A DNA stretch of 64,000 nt from Sparassis latifolia (taxonomy: Eukaryota; Basidiomycota; Agaricomycetes; Polyporales; Sparassidaceae). Below, in pieces: positions 34,568 through 45,140 of the stretch (within the stretch, counting starts at the first letter, position 1; the number at the start of each line of letters is the position of its first letter). The notes below the pieces were generated by a model. It was not told the origin of the DNA, did not search any database, and saw only the letters and a list, made by a program, of their open reading frames with translations. The stretch covers positions 2,604,001-2,668,000 of the forward strand of contig CM031560.1 in NCBI GenBank assembly GCA_018466975.1, written 5' to 3'. Position numbers and translations under genes: made by a program.

Positions 34568-36362
34568 CTAGGAAGTCAACCCGTTGCAAGGTATGTACGA
34601 CGAATTGACATCACAGCGCATTATTCTTGTGTAAATTCTCGGGAGGACCCAAGGTGAGAAGGAATCCATGTGCACACACAGGAGATTCCAGTTTCTATGA
34701 CTGGGGGAAATGAAAACTGCGCATTTCCAAGAATGATCAGGACAACTTACTGATTGCTTTCCACTATATCCTCTTCTTGCTGCATCCTGAAGAATTTCTA
34801 GGACCGCATTGATATCTGTCCACTCTTTCCCAACACAGTGCTCCATCGTCATGTTGGGGAAGAGATGGTTCAGAAAGTGAGCCACTGCGATAGAATGGCC
34901 ATGCTCGTAATGTGCATCCAAGGACACATTATTGCGGCCCGTCACACAGAGCCCTTTTAAAGAGCAAGAAGAGGTGGAAACCCATTCCGACTCTGGAGGC
35001 AGTGCAGGACGAGGGTCAAGTCCGGGGAGTTTCAGGAATATCAGGTAGGGACACCACTGAGCGAATTCGGTCAGGCTATAGACCGAAGGTGAAACGGACC
35101 CTTGATATACCGAGAAATCGAGTGTCTGGATATTGGGCCACGAAAACGCCATTCGACACACGTCGTCGCTCGTTACTGATACTGCAAGCGAGGAATCGAT
35201 GCGGAGCTCTTCGAGCACACGGAAGTCTAGGAGAGGATCGATGACACTCATCAATGATGGAGTACTGACATCATCGAAGACTGCAATAGTGAAGTACACG
35301 CCACGGATCGTTGCTGCAGACTTAGAATGAAGGGCGGCGAGCATGACGCGATAGTTGCCAAGATCCTGTCGTGCTCGTAAAAACCTATCATGATAGGCCT
35401 GATCGATATACGTGAACGAACGCAATACGGTGGTCGACAACATGGGCAGAAGGGCAGTAGCTTGGGAAGGGTGACTGTGAACCGACAGATTCTCCAAAAC
35501 AGGAAATCCATGGCAGCGCTTGATGTCTTCTACTGTCAATCCCTTGAGACCGATGTCCAAGGTGATGAGAGAGCTCATCTTTGCACAAGCCGAGAGGACA
35601 GAAAAGGAAGCGACACACCGCCCGATGTCGAGAGTTTGCAGTTCGCTGAATGGGGTGAAATCCGTATGAGTCATAAAGTCGGGATCGTCAAAACGTTCCA
35701 ACGTCAGGTGGCGCAGAGACGAAGCTGCACAGCGCAAGGCGAAGACAAAATCGCGACCAATATCTGTGACGAAGGATGTATCCAGACCCCACGACCCAAC
35801 CTGCAACGTGACATCGTGGAGTAATGGGGATAGGAAGGCCAGGATTTCGGACACAGATTTAGCCGAGATTAGATCGAACTGCAAAGAAACCAATGAAGGG
35901 AGCAGAGGTTCTCCGCACGACCGGGTGGCCAGCTGCGCTATCACTGGAGAATGCAAAGTCTCCATGTACCGGTGGATTTGGACCGAACGTACACGGCGGG
36001 CATAAGAACGAAACCTATTCCACTGCGCGTCAGATATACACGTCAAGGAAGCCTGCTAATACTGATTATCAGCTTGAGGTAATTCTCAGAATTTCAAGAA
36101 AAACAATGCGTACGCGCATCGGCGGTTTGACATCACCAGCGTGATCGGCAAGGTCCACAGAAATTGCTAGGATGTTGAGTAGCGGAAGGAGGCTTTCAAG
36201 GTTCCTCCACAACACATCTAGAGCTGGATCAGAAAATGCTCTGCATACCAGTGCCATGCGGCCAAGCGCATTCACATCCTCTCGGCGAGAAGTTCGAAAA
36301 TGTTGAGCAACCTCGCGAAGGATGTCTTCGTTGAATAATGCTGTATGAGCCTCGGACTGCAT
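34568..36362 (-). CDS. F-box/LRR-like protein, copy 4
   Basis: Exon 1, 36362-36114, encodes the F-box: MQSEAHTALFNEDILREVAQ, then GRMALVCRAFSDPALDVLWR and NLESLLPLLNIL. After a 61-nt intron, exon 2 starts at 36052 with ASLTCISDAQWNRFRSYARR. It runs through leucine-rich repeats with recurring VLENL, ELQTLDIG and LEELRID segments and reaches MTMEHCVGKEWTDINAVLEI. A GTAAGT donor after GYSGKQS (about 34751) implies a last intron. The true C-terminus is then a short exon rather than the full open frame, which stops at 34568; the end is therefore uncertain. Predicted SCF adaptor. It is the most complete of the three intact copies. Confidence 0.8.
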
Positions 36363-36794
36363 GCTAGACAGAAAATGTTTTAGTAAATATTGGAGGAGGT
36401 CGGCTAAGCTTAAGTAGTGCTATACCGTAGTGTGAGTGTGCGAAGTGTGGCGTGGTCAGACACGGATATCCTGAGGCACGAAGGTTGAAGCAGAGTGTAC
36501 CATCTGCCTTCGGGACGTGGTGGACAGGCCAACACGAGGCTCTCGGACTCAGCGGCAACTTCCGTCATCCGTTTCATCCGTTTCGTCAATTCGGGCGAAG
36601 TTTTCGACCTGACGGGCTCATGTTTTTTTTTGGCTGAGTAATGTGCTCCCCCTTTTCTCCCGCTGGTTGTGGTTAAAGTTGGTCAAATGTCTCCAATCAG
36701 CTGCAGTCTCTGGCGCGCTGCGTTCGGTTTGGTCTGGTGCGACGTATATGCCTTTGTTCTCAAGGCCTTCCCTAATTGGACGCCACCTTTTCCG
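36363..36794. other. Divergent intergenic region
   Basis: Lies between F-box copy 4 and the next plus-strand gene. It contains a 16-nt inverted match (36530-36545) to the dispersed motif at 39525 and 42944. Confidence 0.4.
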
Positions 36795-36805
36795 ATAAAT
36801 ATAAA
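36795..36805 (+). promoter_or_regulatory. TATA box
   Basis: ATAAATATAAA lies about 46 bp upstream of the preferred ATG at 36851. This argues against an alternative in-frame ATG at 36776, which is upstream of the TATA element. Confidence 0.6.
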
Positions 36806-36850
36806 GCCTCCGTCGCACGGTTTATCCCTCGTCGTTTATGCTTTACTCCT

Positions 36851-38002
36851 ATGTCGAACACCGAGCGTCCTCCGTTTACAGACCGCAGTCGCCATGAAGC
36901 ACAATATACTCCATCTGCAGAGGACATCGAAGCCTGTCGCAACTATCGTCATTACCAATCGATATGTAGGCTCGCGAACGGTGACTTGTCCGGCGGCCGG
37001 GTTCACAGTGGCAATCCACAAGTACATGGAGGAACTAGTGCTGGTCGACGGTCACCTACCCATACAGCTACATCTGCTTTTCCTCGGTCGTGTGCACCGT
37101 ACTGTTCTACGCAGCAGAACAATTCAGCCACGACTAATCGGAGCGCCACGCGGGGCATCTGCTACGTGACTGGAGCGATGGACAGCCTGATATCGTCCCC
37201 CGCGAACCCCAACTTGAACAGCAATCACGGCCCTCGAGCTTCATCGATCCCGCAGGAAGTCCATTTAAATCCTGGCCTTGCTACAGAGGCTTCGCGAGCA
37301 TATCATGGGCCACATCAACACAGTTACCCTGGAGCCACACAGCAGCTCGAAAGCTGGGCCCAAGGATCCGGCGTCAATACGCATGCACGAATTGACGTGC
37401 ATCCTCTTGTTCGACATCTGCCAATTCAAACAGCTAGCGAACATGCGCGTCGTCCAAATGCCAATACCCTCGGGGCGCAAGCACGATCCAACTCGGGATA
37501 CACCGCAGTGCATGCCTCTGCAGGGTTCTATCCCGGATTCACGGCAGTCCAGGCATCTACTCCCTCTCACATCTTTCTTCCTCCGTCCGTGCCTGCCAGC
37601 CGAAGTGCACGCCATCGGAACGAAACCATCGCCCAAGCAATGGCCGCTCCTCCTGCCGCTTTCTCCGCACCCATCTCATCTGCTCCTCGTGTCGTGTCTG
37701 CGAGCGAATATGCGCGACGCCAGCCCTCTCCCATCCAGCCGTCGCCTATGCCGTATTTCCTAACTCCAGCCCCACCTTACGAGGCGCTTCCTTCATATGA
37801 CGATGTAGCACCCCCAATGCCGCCGGTATCGTTTACTCCCGTCATCGAGGAAGATGGACATACCGCCGAAAGTGGGGAGAATGAGGCACGCCCGGAGAAT
37901 GGAGATGGTGAAGCAAATCAAGAGGACGAGGAGAACCAGGAGGAAGTGGAGATCGGTCTGCTGTCTCCGATTGCGATCAACGTTTCTGCTCTCCCTCAAT
38001 GA
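36851..38002 (+). CDS. Low-complexity orphan protein, Pro/Ser/Ala-rich with acidic C-terminus
   Basis: A single long open frame without visible introns, 383 residues from MSNTERPPFTDRS. It is rich in Ala, Pro, Ser, Asn and His, with no hydrophobic span and no known domain. The middle has a short internal duplication (GYTAVHASAGFYPGFTAVQA). A PxxY-type cluster, YEALPSYDDVAPPMPP, sits near the end. PPPY-like and SYDD motifs of this sort can bind WW domains or clathrin adaptors, but that is speculation. The last 45 residues are strongly acidic (about 22 Glu or Asp). I do not recognise the family. A nearby gene at 38829 has similar composition. The TATA box at 36795-36805 supports real transcription. 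Confidence 0.6.
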   Translation: MSNTERPPFTDRSRHEAQYTPSAEDIEACRNYRHYQSICRLANGDLSGGRVHSGNPQVHGGTSAGRRSPTHTATSAFPRSCAPYCSTQQNNSATTNRSATRGICYVTGAMDSLISSPANPNLNSNHGPRASSIPQEVHLNPGLATEASRAYHGPHQHSYPGATQQLESWAQGSGVNTHARIDVHPLVRHLPIQTASEHARRPNANTLGAQARSNSGYTAVHASAGFYPGFTAVQASTPSHIFLPPSVPASRSARHRNETIAQAMAAPPAAFSAPISSAPRVVSASEYARRQPSPIQPSPMPYFLTPAPPYEALPSYDDVAPPMPPVSFTPVIEEDGHTAESGENEARPENGDGEANQEDEENQEEVEIGLLSPIAINVSALPQ

Positions 38003-38828
38003 ACTCTGTCCCTCGAGCAGCAATACCACATCTATGCTGTGGCCATCCCTTGCTATTTTTCCGCGATGGCCGCCTTGTCTGAGCCCTGTGTGCACGATCT
38101 TCTGTGTTGGTTGTCGAGAAATTCTGTCTAGACATAGGTTTTCTATGGCCACTCATGGGAAGCTAACTTTGTGGCTCAAGCTAGATATCTGTCTGGCTAT
38201 ATCTGCTTTATGTACCATCTTTGCTGTGTTGCTTTTTTGTATGCTCTCTCGTGCTAGTAACTCAGGTCTTCCTGAAAATATGGGCCATGCATGACGGAGC
38301 AACTAAAAACAAGACACATATGTTAGACTTTTGGGGCTGATCATCCCCCGCACAAACTCTGCATTGAACGGCGCTAAATTGGGGCCACCCGAACCAACTG
38401 CTCTGGGAGTTTTTCTAGACTGGCTTACTTTCCACTGGCCACGACGTCGATGCTTTGTCTTTTACCACCTACCTCTCCTATAAGTTCTTCTGATCCCATT
38501 GTCTTGTTGTCAGGCTCAGTGATACACCGACGGGATATGATGCATATTTGATACCTGTAGCGAGGCTGGATCCAGCTTCGTTCGCCTTGCACAGGAAAAG
38601 TCATGAGTTTTGCATGTTCTATGACGCTGATGAGATGCAACGTGGTTTGATGTGGCAAATTATGCCTGTGCGACAATAGAAACCTCAGGATATTCCCCTT
38701 TTGTGCCTCTTACCTGCATCCCCGAAATCTGGCCAGTGGGATATAAGAGCTGTGCTGTCAGACTATACATGCCCCATCTTCGGATCGTCTCCTGCTCTGC
38801 AACACCCGGTAGTGACAATCGCGCGAAT

Positions 38829-39266
38829 ATGTCAAGTAGACCATCCTCCACTAGGCGTAGGTGTGGTGTTGCGGCCACCAAAAGGTCTCCAACTGCGTGC
38901 AACGTCCGTAGCCACACTCTGCCACAGACCATCTCTGTTTCTCAAGGCGTACCGGAACATGATCCCTCTCAGGCAGGCTCGGAAGACAGCTCCAGCGGGA
39001 TACCTACTTTGATCGGCTTTCATGAACTGACACGATGCCGGGCGCGGGACGGGGACATCTCTCCAACTCATCCTTCGGCCACAACGGGCGCTCAACCTCA
39101 ACGCCGGGCTTCCCCTTTTTCTCAAGTGCTGCGGATAGTGCGAACGCTGTGGGATATTTCCCCTGTGTCTCCTGGTGGCGAACGTTCTGGAAGAGATAGT
39201 GCTCCTCCAAGCCGGGCTGAGCGCAAGGCGAGGATTCGCGCCTGGTTGGAGAACGTCGAAGCTTGA
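38829..39266 (+). CDS. Small basic/Ser-rich orphan protein
   Basis: A 145-residue frame from MSSRPSSTRRRCGVAATKRS to ERKARIRAWLENVEA. It has a TATA-like ATATAAGAG at about 38741. No introns and no known domain are seen. The C-terminal segment, AERKARIRAWLENVEA, looks like an amphipathic helix. It could be a real small gene or chance; composition and the TATA element favour the former. Confidence 0.4.
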   Translation: MSSRPSSTRRRCGVAATKRSPTACNVRSHTLPQTISVSQGVPEHDPSQAGSEDSSSGIPTLIGFHELTRCRARDGDISPTHPSATTGAQPQRRASPFSQVLRIVRTLWDISPVSPGGERSGRDSAPPSRAERKARIRAWLENVEA

Positions 39267-41238
39267 ATCGGATATTCAAAGACTAATGGTCATATAACGG
39301 GAAAAATGCACGACGTGCGATCAAGCTGAACTGTAACGTTCTGCCTCGGAGGTGTTAGATGAGCTGAGAACGGGTTATCGAGATAAATGTACATGTCACA
39401 CTGCGAAGTATAGAATTTGGAAATGTATCCTGGATCAGGATTCAATCACGTACGATCGAATCAGACCACTATAATTGTATAAAATGCACGACGTTCCGAA
39501 TCCTTTGTAGAAGGGATCTGGAAATTAAGCGCCCGGAGGCGAGAGCCTCGTGTTGAGTCTCAAGCCCGCGTTGCGAAGTTTAGCCCTCTTCTATTATTGA
39601 ACAAACCCGTTACGCATGCGACTACAATGTTCCTACGCTGCTTAACGTTAACGAACGTACTCTACTCTGGATCACATTCGGATACAAACTGTTGTCGGTC
39701 ACTGCCGTAATACGTTTCTGGGGGCATGAAGTTATCTTCTGTTGTTATCTCTCTCTGTTAAAACTGGCGCACTATGGTTCAAGAACAATATCGGCAGCAA
39801 CCGCATTAGTGGCGGCACACCGGTCGTACGAGTCCTGCGGGATATTAGCCTGTCGAGGTACAGTCATCCGTACGAACACAGCTCTGCACAATCTATGTTC
39901 TTCGCGATCTCTGGACTAAGGCTGAACAGAAGCACGTCTACACGCTCTCGATCTTGTCTATGATTGCTCTGTAGTGCAGAACTCTCTACATATTATGGAG
40001 GCAAGTCTGTAAAGAACCACTGGGCTTCGCCGATGACAATAAACAGCACAAAAAAAAAGAGGTCTGTAGAGAAGAACATCGGCTGTCGCATCCAGAGCAG
40101 AAGGTAGCTGAGCGCATGTGTACGTATGTATCCATTCAGCACTGCAAATATGACAACGGTTTTGGTTCGCACATGGTAAGTCATGGAGAAATTGGGGACA
40201 CGAATAGGTCATCCACCCATTTGTATCTCGTAGATTACCCCGATGATGCAGGATTCAGAATTGCTGCCATTTTAGGTCAGTAATTGCTCCAGAGTTCTCC
40301 GCAGATTACAACGTGATGCAAAAACCACAGAGTAAGAGTACATTCATGTCTAGTTGTACGTTCGTGATCCCCCCTTTCGCCATTCTCGAAAGGTACTAAC
40401 AGGTGATGCAATCACAGGGTACTTATCATCGGTGCATATCCGTCGTTCAAAGATGCCATTTTTCAAGTCGTCTATGATAGCGGGCACTCTATTGCGCCGA
40501 ATACTCGCGCCGCGCTCGCGTTTGACACTTAGCCTGTCGTTTTGACGAGGACCTTACACCATGGGTGAGGCTCCCTGCTTGCCGTGGAATTTGCAGGTGC
40601 TGCAGCTCAGCGTGGATTCAACAACGCTGAAGTCGCTTCACGGTCGTTGCCGAGCATTAGCTCCAGGCGACGCATGCATACTGTGACGAATTGCGAGACA
40701 TAGGATTCTGACGATGCATACTGATTTGTGGCAGCACTTCTTTGCAATTGCGAGAATTTTGTTTGCAGTTATTTCGCGGCCCTATAGAAGAGCACATTTC
40801 TGCGGGTGGATGCACCTTGGTGTGGGACAGGCAGGTTGCACTCGAGATTCTATAACATTTGCATTCTTGATTTGTCAGGTATGTGCTCTCTTATTCTCGG
40901 CTGGTCGGCCCACGAAGTGAAAGTGTGCCCATATTCTAATGAACGAGATATGCTTCCAGCCCGTTTCCTTCGTGAAATCGGAGGTAGGAATAAGGGCCAA
41001 TGTGGGCCTTACTTTTCGATGGTGGTCCCATAAACAATGCATTTCCAGCGAGCCTGTTTTGCCCACGCTTCAATTGGGCATTTCCTTTGTCCCGGGTGAC
41101 GTCTGTGGCCACAAGTTCGTTGCGGTGCTGACATAAGGTGTTGGCCGTATATTAAAGCGTCGCACCTCAACACTATCATCTTACCCTCGTCCATCATCCT
41201 CTCAACGTTCCACAATCCCGAATCCTCATTGAATTAAC
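39267..41238. other. 2-kb stretch without a recognisable gene
   Basis: Contains two copies of a 14-bp motif AAAATGCACGACGT (about 39303 and 39481) and the dispersed hairpin motif at 39525. Near 41151 a GTATATTAAAGC element is the probable TATA box of the cyclin gene. No protein family was recognised in either strand. Confidence 0.4.
39525..39574 (+). repeat. Dispersed repeat with small hairpin, copy A
   Basis: TTAAGCGCCCGGAGGCGAGA followed by GCCTCGTGTT and ending CGCGTTGC. The core GAGGC-GAGA-GCCTC forms a perfect 5-bp stem. It matches copy B at 42944-42989 over nearly its whole length. Confidence 0.6.
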
Positions 41239-42425
41239 ATGGTATCCTCCAATATTAAAAGATTAGCGAAGAGCTATTCTGCGCTTCACTCCTCGCCGCG
41301 GCGTTCGTCGTCCATGAAACCTGGTGCCCCTGCACAACGGATCTTTAAGCATCGCGTGGCCACTGTTGTGGCTCAAAAAAGCACAGTGGATCAAGAATTT
41401 CGCAACGACAGACTGGTGTCCTTACTAGCGGTCCCTCTCCACTGGGACTTTTTCGGTCTGTGACACCTTTCGGTCCCGGTGTATTTTTTTCTAATCTTCC
41501 TTCGCTTTACAGGTTACATTGTTGATTGTCTAGTCAAGGCATCCCTCGTCTGGTCCACAGCCCCATCACGATACCATTCTGTGGCGTGGCCTACAGAAGA
41601 CACACTCAAGACAGCGGCCTTGTTTGACTTTGTCAAGCATCTGGTCGTGGCCTCTCGCGTGAATACCGCGGCCGTGTTGGTCGCGCTGGTATATGTAGAC
41701 AGGTGGAGCCATAGCTCGGTTGCGGATGTTCCGCAGTTGAGCTGCGAACAAGTCTTCTTGGTCGCTCTATTTCTGGCCACAAAGGTACATACATGAGCGT
41801 TGATTTCACTCTGCATGCATCTTACACCAGTTCTGGCTTATAGTACGTGGCGGAGAGCTCATATGACTTGAAGTATTGGAAGGCGTGGTCAGCAATGTCG
41901 AAGGCCGAAATTAGATGGGCGGAGCGCAAGTTCCTCAAGGTGATCGACTTTGAGGTGGGCATTCAGGAAGAACACCTACTGGTCCACTACGACGAGGTGA
42001 TGAAGCGATGCATCATTAACAACGAACGCATCCTCCCTCCGCTTCCAGAGATCTCTCCTCGTAGACTCGTCCGTCGCCGAGCCCATGCCGTTCGCCGTGT
42101 TGTCGCCCCTGCGCCCGCCTTCATCCCTTCCTTCCCTGTCCAGGCGAGTCCTGTCTCGCCTGTATTTGGAGTACTAAGAAGGGAAGTGGACTGGTCTGTC
42201 CATACCGGAGCAACAGTACCTTTCTCGCCCTCGTTGCCCCCTTTGTCTTCGTCCTCATCATTGTCATCATCCGCGTCGTCCTCTTCTGTGGCCACTCCCT
42301 ACACTCTGGATAAGATATTGCAGCCACCAAAAATCCTCCATAAACACCACCCAGTGTCACACTCCCTGGTGCTACCGGGCATCTCGAAAATGATATCGAA
42401 CCCGTATAATCGCCTCCCCGGGTAG
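41239..42425 (+). CDS. Cyclin, N-terminal-domain protein (Pcl/PHO80-like)
   Basis: Three exons, 41239-41455, 41513-41784 and 41844-42425, join to 356 residues. The basic N-terminus is MVSSNIKRLAKSYSALHSSP. The cyclin box follows: GYIVDCLVKASLVWS, FDFVKHLVVASRVNTAAVLV, ALVYVDRWSH, QVFLVALFLATKYVAESSYD and EIRWAERKFLKVIDFEVGIQ. The LVALVYVDR, LATKYVAESS and FLKVIDFEV landmarks fit Pcl-type cyclins, which activate Pho85/Cdk5-like kinases. The C-terminal 140 residues are disordered and Ser-rich (SSSSSLSSSASSSSVAT). Intron 1 must use an unusual donor GTCTGT to keep the frame; intron 2 uses GTACAT. A TATA-like element lies near 41151. Confidence 0.83.
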
Positions 42426-42943
42426 GGACAACTCAGGACCGGCTGGATGCGGGATATGCTCATCTTTGGGTCCGGACTACGGGACACCGTATGCAGAGCT
42501 TCACGACGAAGCCGTGGTTTACGGTTGAGGCCAGAGTACCACCGCAAATAGCTGAGTCAGATCGCGGCGGAACGGTCGAACTTTGAGGACAGTCGGCGCT
42601 GCGCCAAATGGCGCAACCGGCGCCAGAAACCCTACGTGGCGATATCCTAGCTATCGATGTGGTCTTTTCGCCCGATGTGGTCTTTTCACTCCCCTTTGTG
42701 GAGGTTGTAGCCTCTGTAGATCGGGTTTGTTGCTCACGCGCTGCGAAACGTTTTGCATTCCTACGCAGTACGAGTAATTAACCACTTTTTAGCCTTCGAT
42801 TTGAAAGAAAGGCTTTTTTCGCGCTGTAATACTATGACCAGGAGGATATTTACAACATTGGTGACGGTAGTACATAATTTACAACGAGCAATCTATAATA
42901 AAGTCGTGAGTGCTCAAATTTGCGGAGGCTTGTCCCAAAGAAG

Positions 42944-42989
42944 TTAAGCGCTCGGAGGCGAGAGCCTCGTGTTTTTAAGCGCACGTTGC
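42944..42989 (+). repeat. Dispersed repeat with small hairpin, copy B
   Basis: TTAAGCGCTCGGAGGCGAGA followed by GCCTCGTGTT and ending CACGTTGC. It abuts the foldback element that starts at 42992. Confidence 0.6.
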
Positions 42990-42991
42990 TA

Positions 42992-43275
42992 ACACTGGAT
43001 GCAATTTCCAATAAATTGGCAGGAGTATGTGAATGATATTTGAAAGATAGAGTGAATAAATTTAGTGTAAGTGGCATTGCTTACAAAAGACTTATCTGAA
43101 AGTTATTTGAAACCTATCCCAAAGTAGAAATAACTTCATAATAAGTTTTCCATTTCTAGGATAACTTTCAGATAAGTCTCTTCTAAGCAGTGCAACTTAC
43201 ACTAAATTTATTCACTCTATCTTTCAAATAAATTTTGCATAGTCTCCCCAATTTATTGGAAATTGCATCCAGTGT
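42992..43275. mobile_element. 284-bp foldback element (MITE-like)
   Basis: The outermost 27 bases, beginning ACACTGGATGCAATTTCC, are a perfect inverted repeat. The arms stay similar for about 115-125 nt each, through a TTTGAAAGATAGAGTGAA block, an ATTTAGTGTAAGT block and ACTTATCTGAAAGTTAT. Only a short AT-rich centre separates them. The transcript would fold into one long hairpin. No ORF and no clear target-site duplication are present. Confidence 0.8.
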
Positions 43276-45140
43276 AAGTTTACTGTGAATTTCTGCTCGA
43301 CTCTGACGACGTGCTTGGATGACTATGTAAGTATATGCAAGGGCCAAGACACGAGTGCTGCGGTGCATATTGTGAGCTATGTCTTCAAATTATCAGCCCA
43401 TGTGCCCTCTAGATTTCTTTGCGGTCTTCAACCCATATTACGTGGTGGCGTCAGCAAACACTTGGGACGCTGAGGCAATAGCTTTGAAGTCTACCCGCAC
43501 CTTCTTCTGGACGGTATGAAAATGAGTCAGAGTATGTATGTAAGGTACGCAGTACTTTGCGGCTTTGTTTCTGCATTCTCAATCATCACACAAACTGCGA
43601 TTTTTGATCAGCTGTTCAAAGCTAACTTCGCACTTTTGAGATGTGCGGTCATTATTGTGCGTAAGCTGCCATTTTATGAGATATAGATTATCATGATGAC
43701 CATTTCCTTCTCGATTTTGCCCGTCCATCGTACTACGTTGTGACCACACGATTAGCGTGTGCAGCATTTGTATCTCTGGCGTTCGCAATGCTAACTTTAC
43801 GCACTACACAGAGGCCCGTGCGGATGATCAGCGAGCGCTGGTGCTCGGTCTACAGGAGAACAGGAGGTGCGTGTATACCTTCACAAATTAGACTGGTATG
43901 CCACAGTGCCAAGCGCAGACGCGCACTGTTTGAACGGCACTGAAACTGCCTGGTTGAGGATATGGTGGTCGCTTTGGCAATACACTCGTACTTCAATGAG
44001 TTTTCAGGATAATATGTGTGGTTTTGTCAGTGTCCTGCTCATAGAATGTAAATGTTGATCTTATGTACAGATTTTTTGCACCCATCCTACGACCAGAGAA
44101 GATAATCAAAGAAGTAAAGTCGGTCGAGGCCCTCAACCCTTTGATCTCGAAACAGTCAAGTATTGGTGGCCTTCCGGCGACGTCTATACTTTCGAAGTTC
44201 TTCTACCCACAACGCTGTTCTGGAACTTGCGTCAGCTTGAGATTCAGTCGGCATCTCCACCTCGAGACAGCGTAGTTGTTCGAAGACTCCTCGTTGGCCC
44301 GCAGAACGTTCGAGGTCCTCTGCCGCGCTGTGTCGCCTACGGATGTTATACGCTCCAAGTGGCGTTTTCCTGCGGCAGTTGATCGTTTCCACCGAATTTG
44401 TGTCCCTGATGGTAGACCGTTGAGGAGAGACAGATGGTGTGAGACGACGATTAACCAGAGATGCATTTCTGCATGCGGCCTCCGCGAGGATTTCCAGGCT
44501 TCCGTGGCCCCCAAGACAGGTGTAAGCGTGATGGCGCGTCGGCGCACACGGTTCAGCAATTGACTGGTGGCCCTTGGACGAGAAATGAGTGTGTTTGGAT
44601 GATGCGGCTTCATTGCAAGCCACGCTGTTCTGCGGGGAACAGCCTTTCCGCGCTCGACTACGCCTCGGGGACACTGTATTCGACATGGTATTGGTATTGT
44701 GGTAGTCGGTAAGGGGGTTGGGGATGGACTGTGGGTTTCTGGCGAGGCGATGGTGTTCTGGTGACTTCGTTGCCGGTCGTGTAGCAGTACTAGCACTTAT
44801 GTCAGAACGTTGGACCGGGAAGCACTCGCCAAAGCGACCACAAAAGCGCCGGCGCTTTGGAACTGTACAGAATGTTGAAAAGAACCTGTGGCCATGGGTG
44901 CACGAAGTGTAGCCACAAAGAAGGGTGAAGCTTAAGTGCCAGCGTCTCTTGTGCCAAAGTATCCGTAACGAATCGTGGTACAGTTCTAGTGAAGGCTTTC
45001 CTCAGGATTGAGCCTTGTGTCACGCTGGACTCCTGATATTCGTCGATGAGGCAGGGAGACAATATGGCAGGGGACGCTGATCTTAACAAACACCTCTTTA
45101 AACTCGTGAAGCTGGAGATAGATACCTGACCTGCGGAGCT
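43276..45140. other. Gene-poor stretch with one uncertain minus-strand ORF
   Basis: A minus frame, 44686-44156, would encode a 176-residue basic protein ending EELRKYRRRRKATNT. An overlapping minus frame, 44796-44203, is also open, so the coding frame is not established. Minus 45089-44802 may belong to the tail of the F-box remnant next to it. No transposon or RNA gene was seen. Confidence 0.35.
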
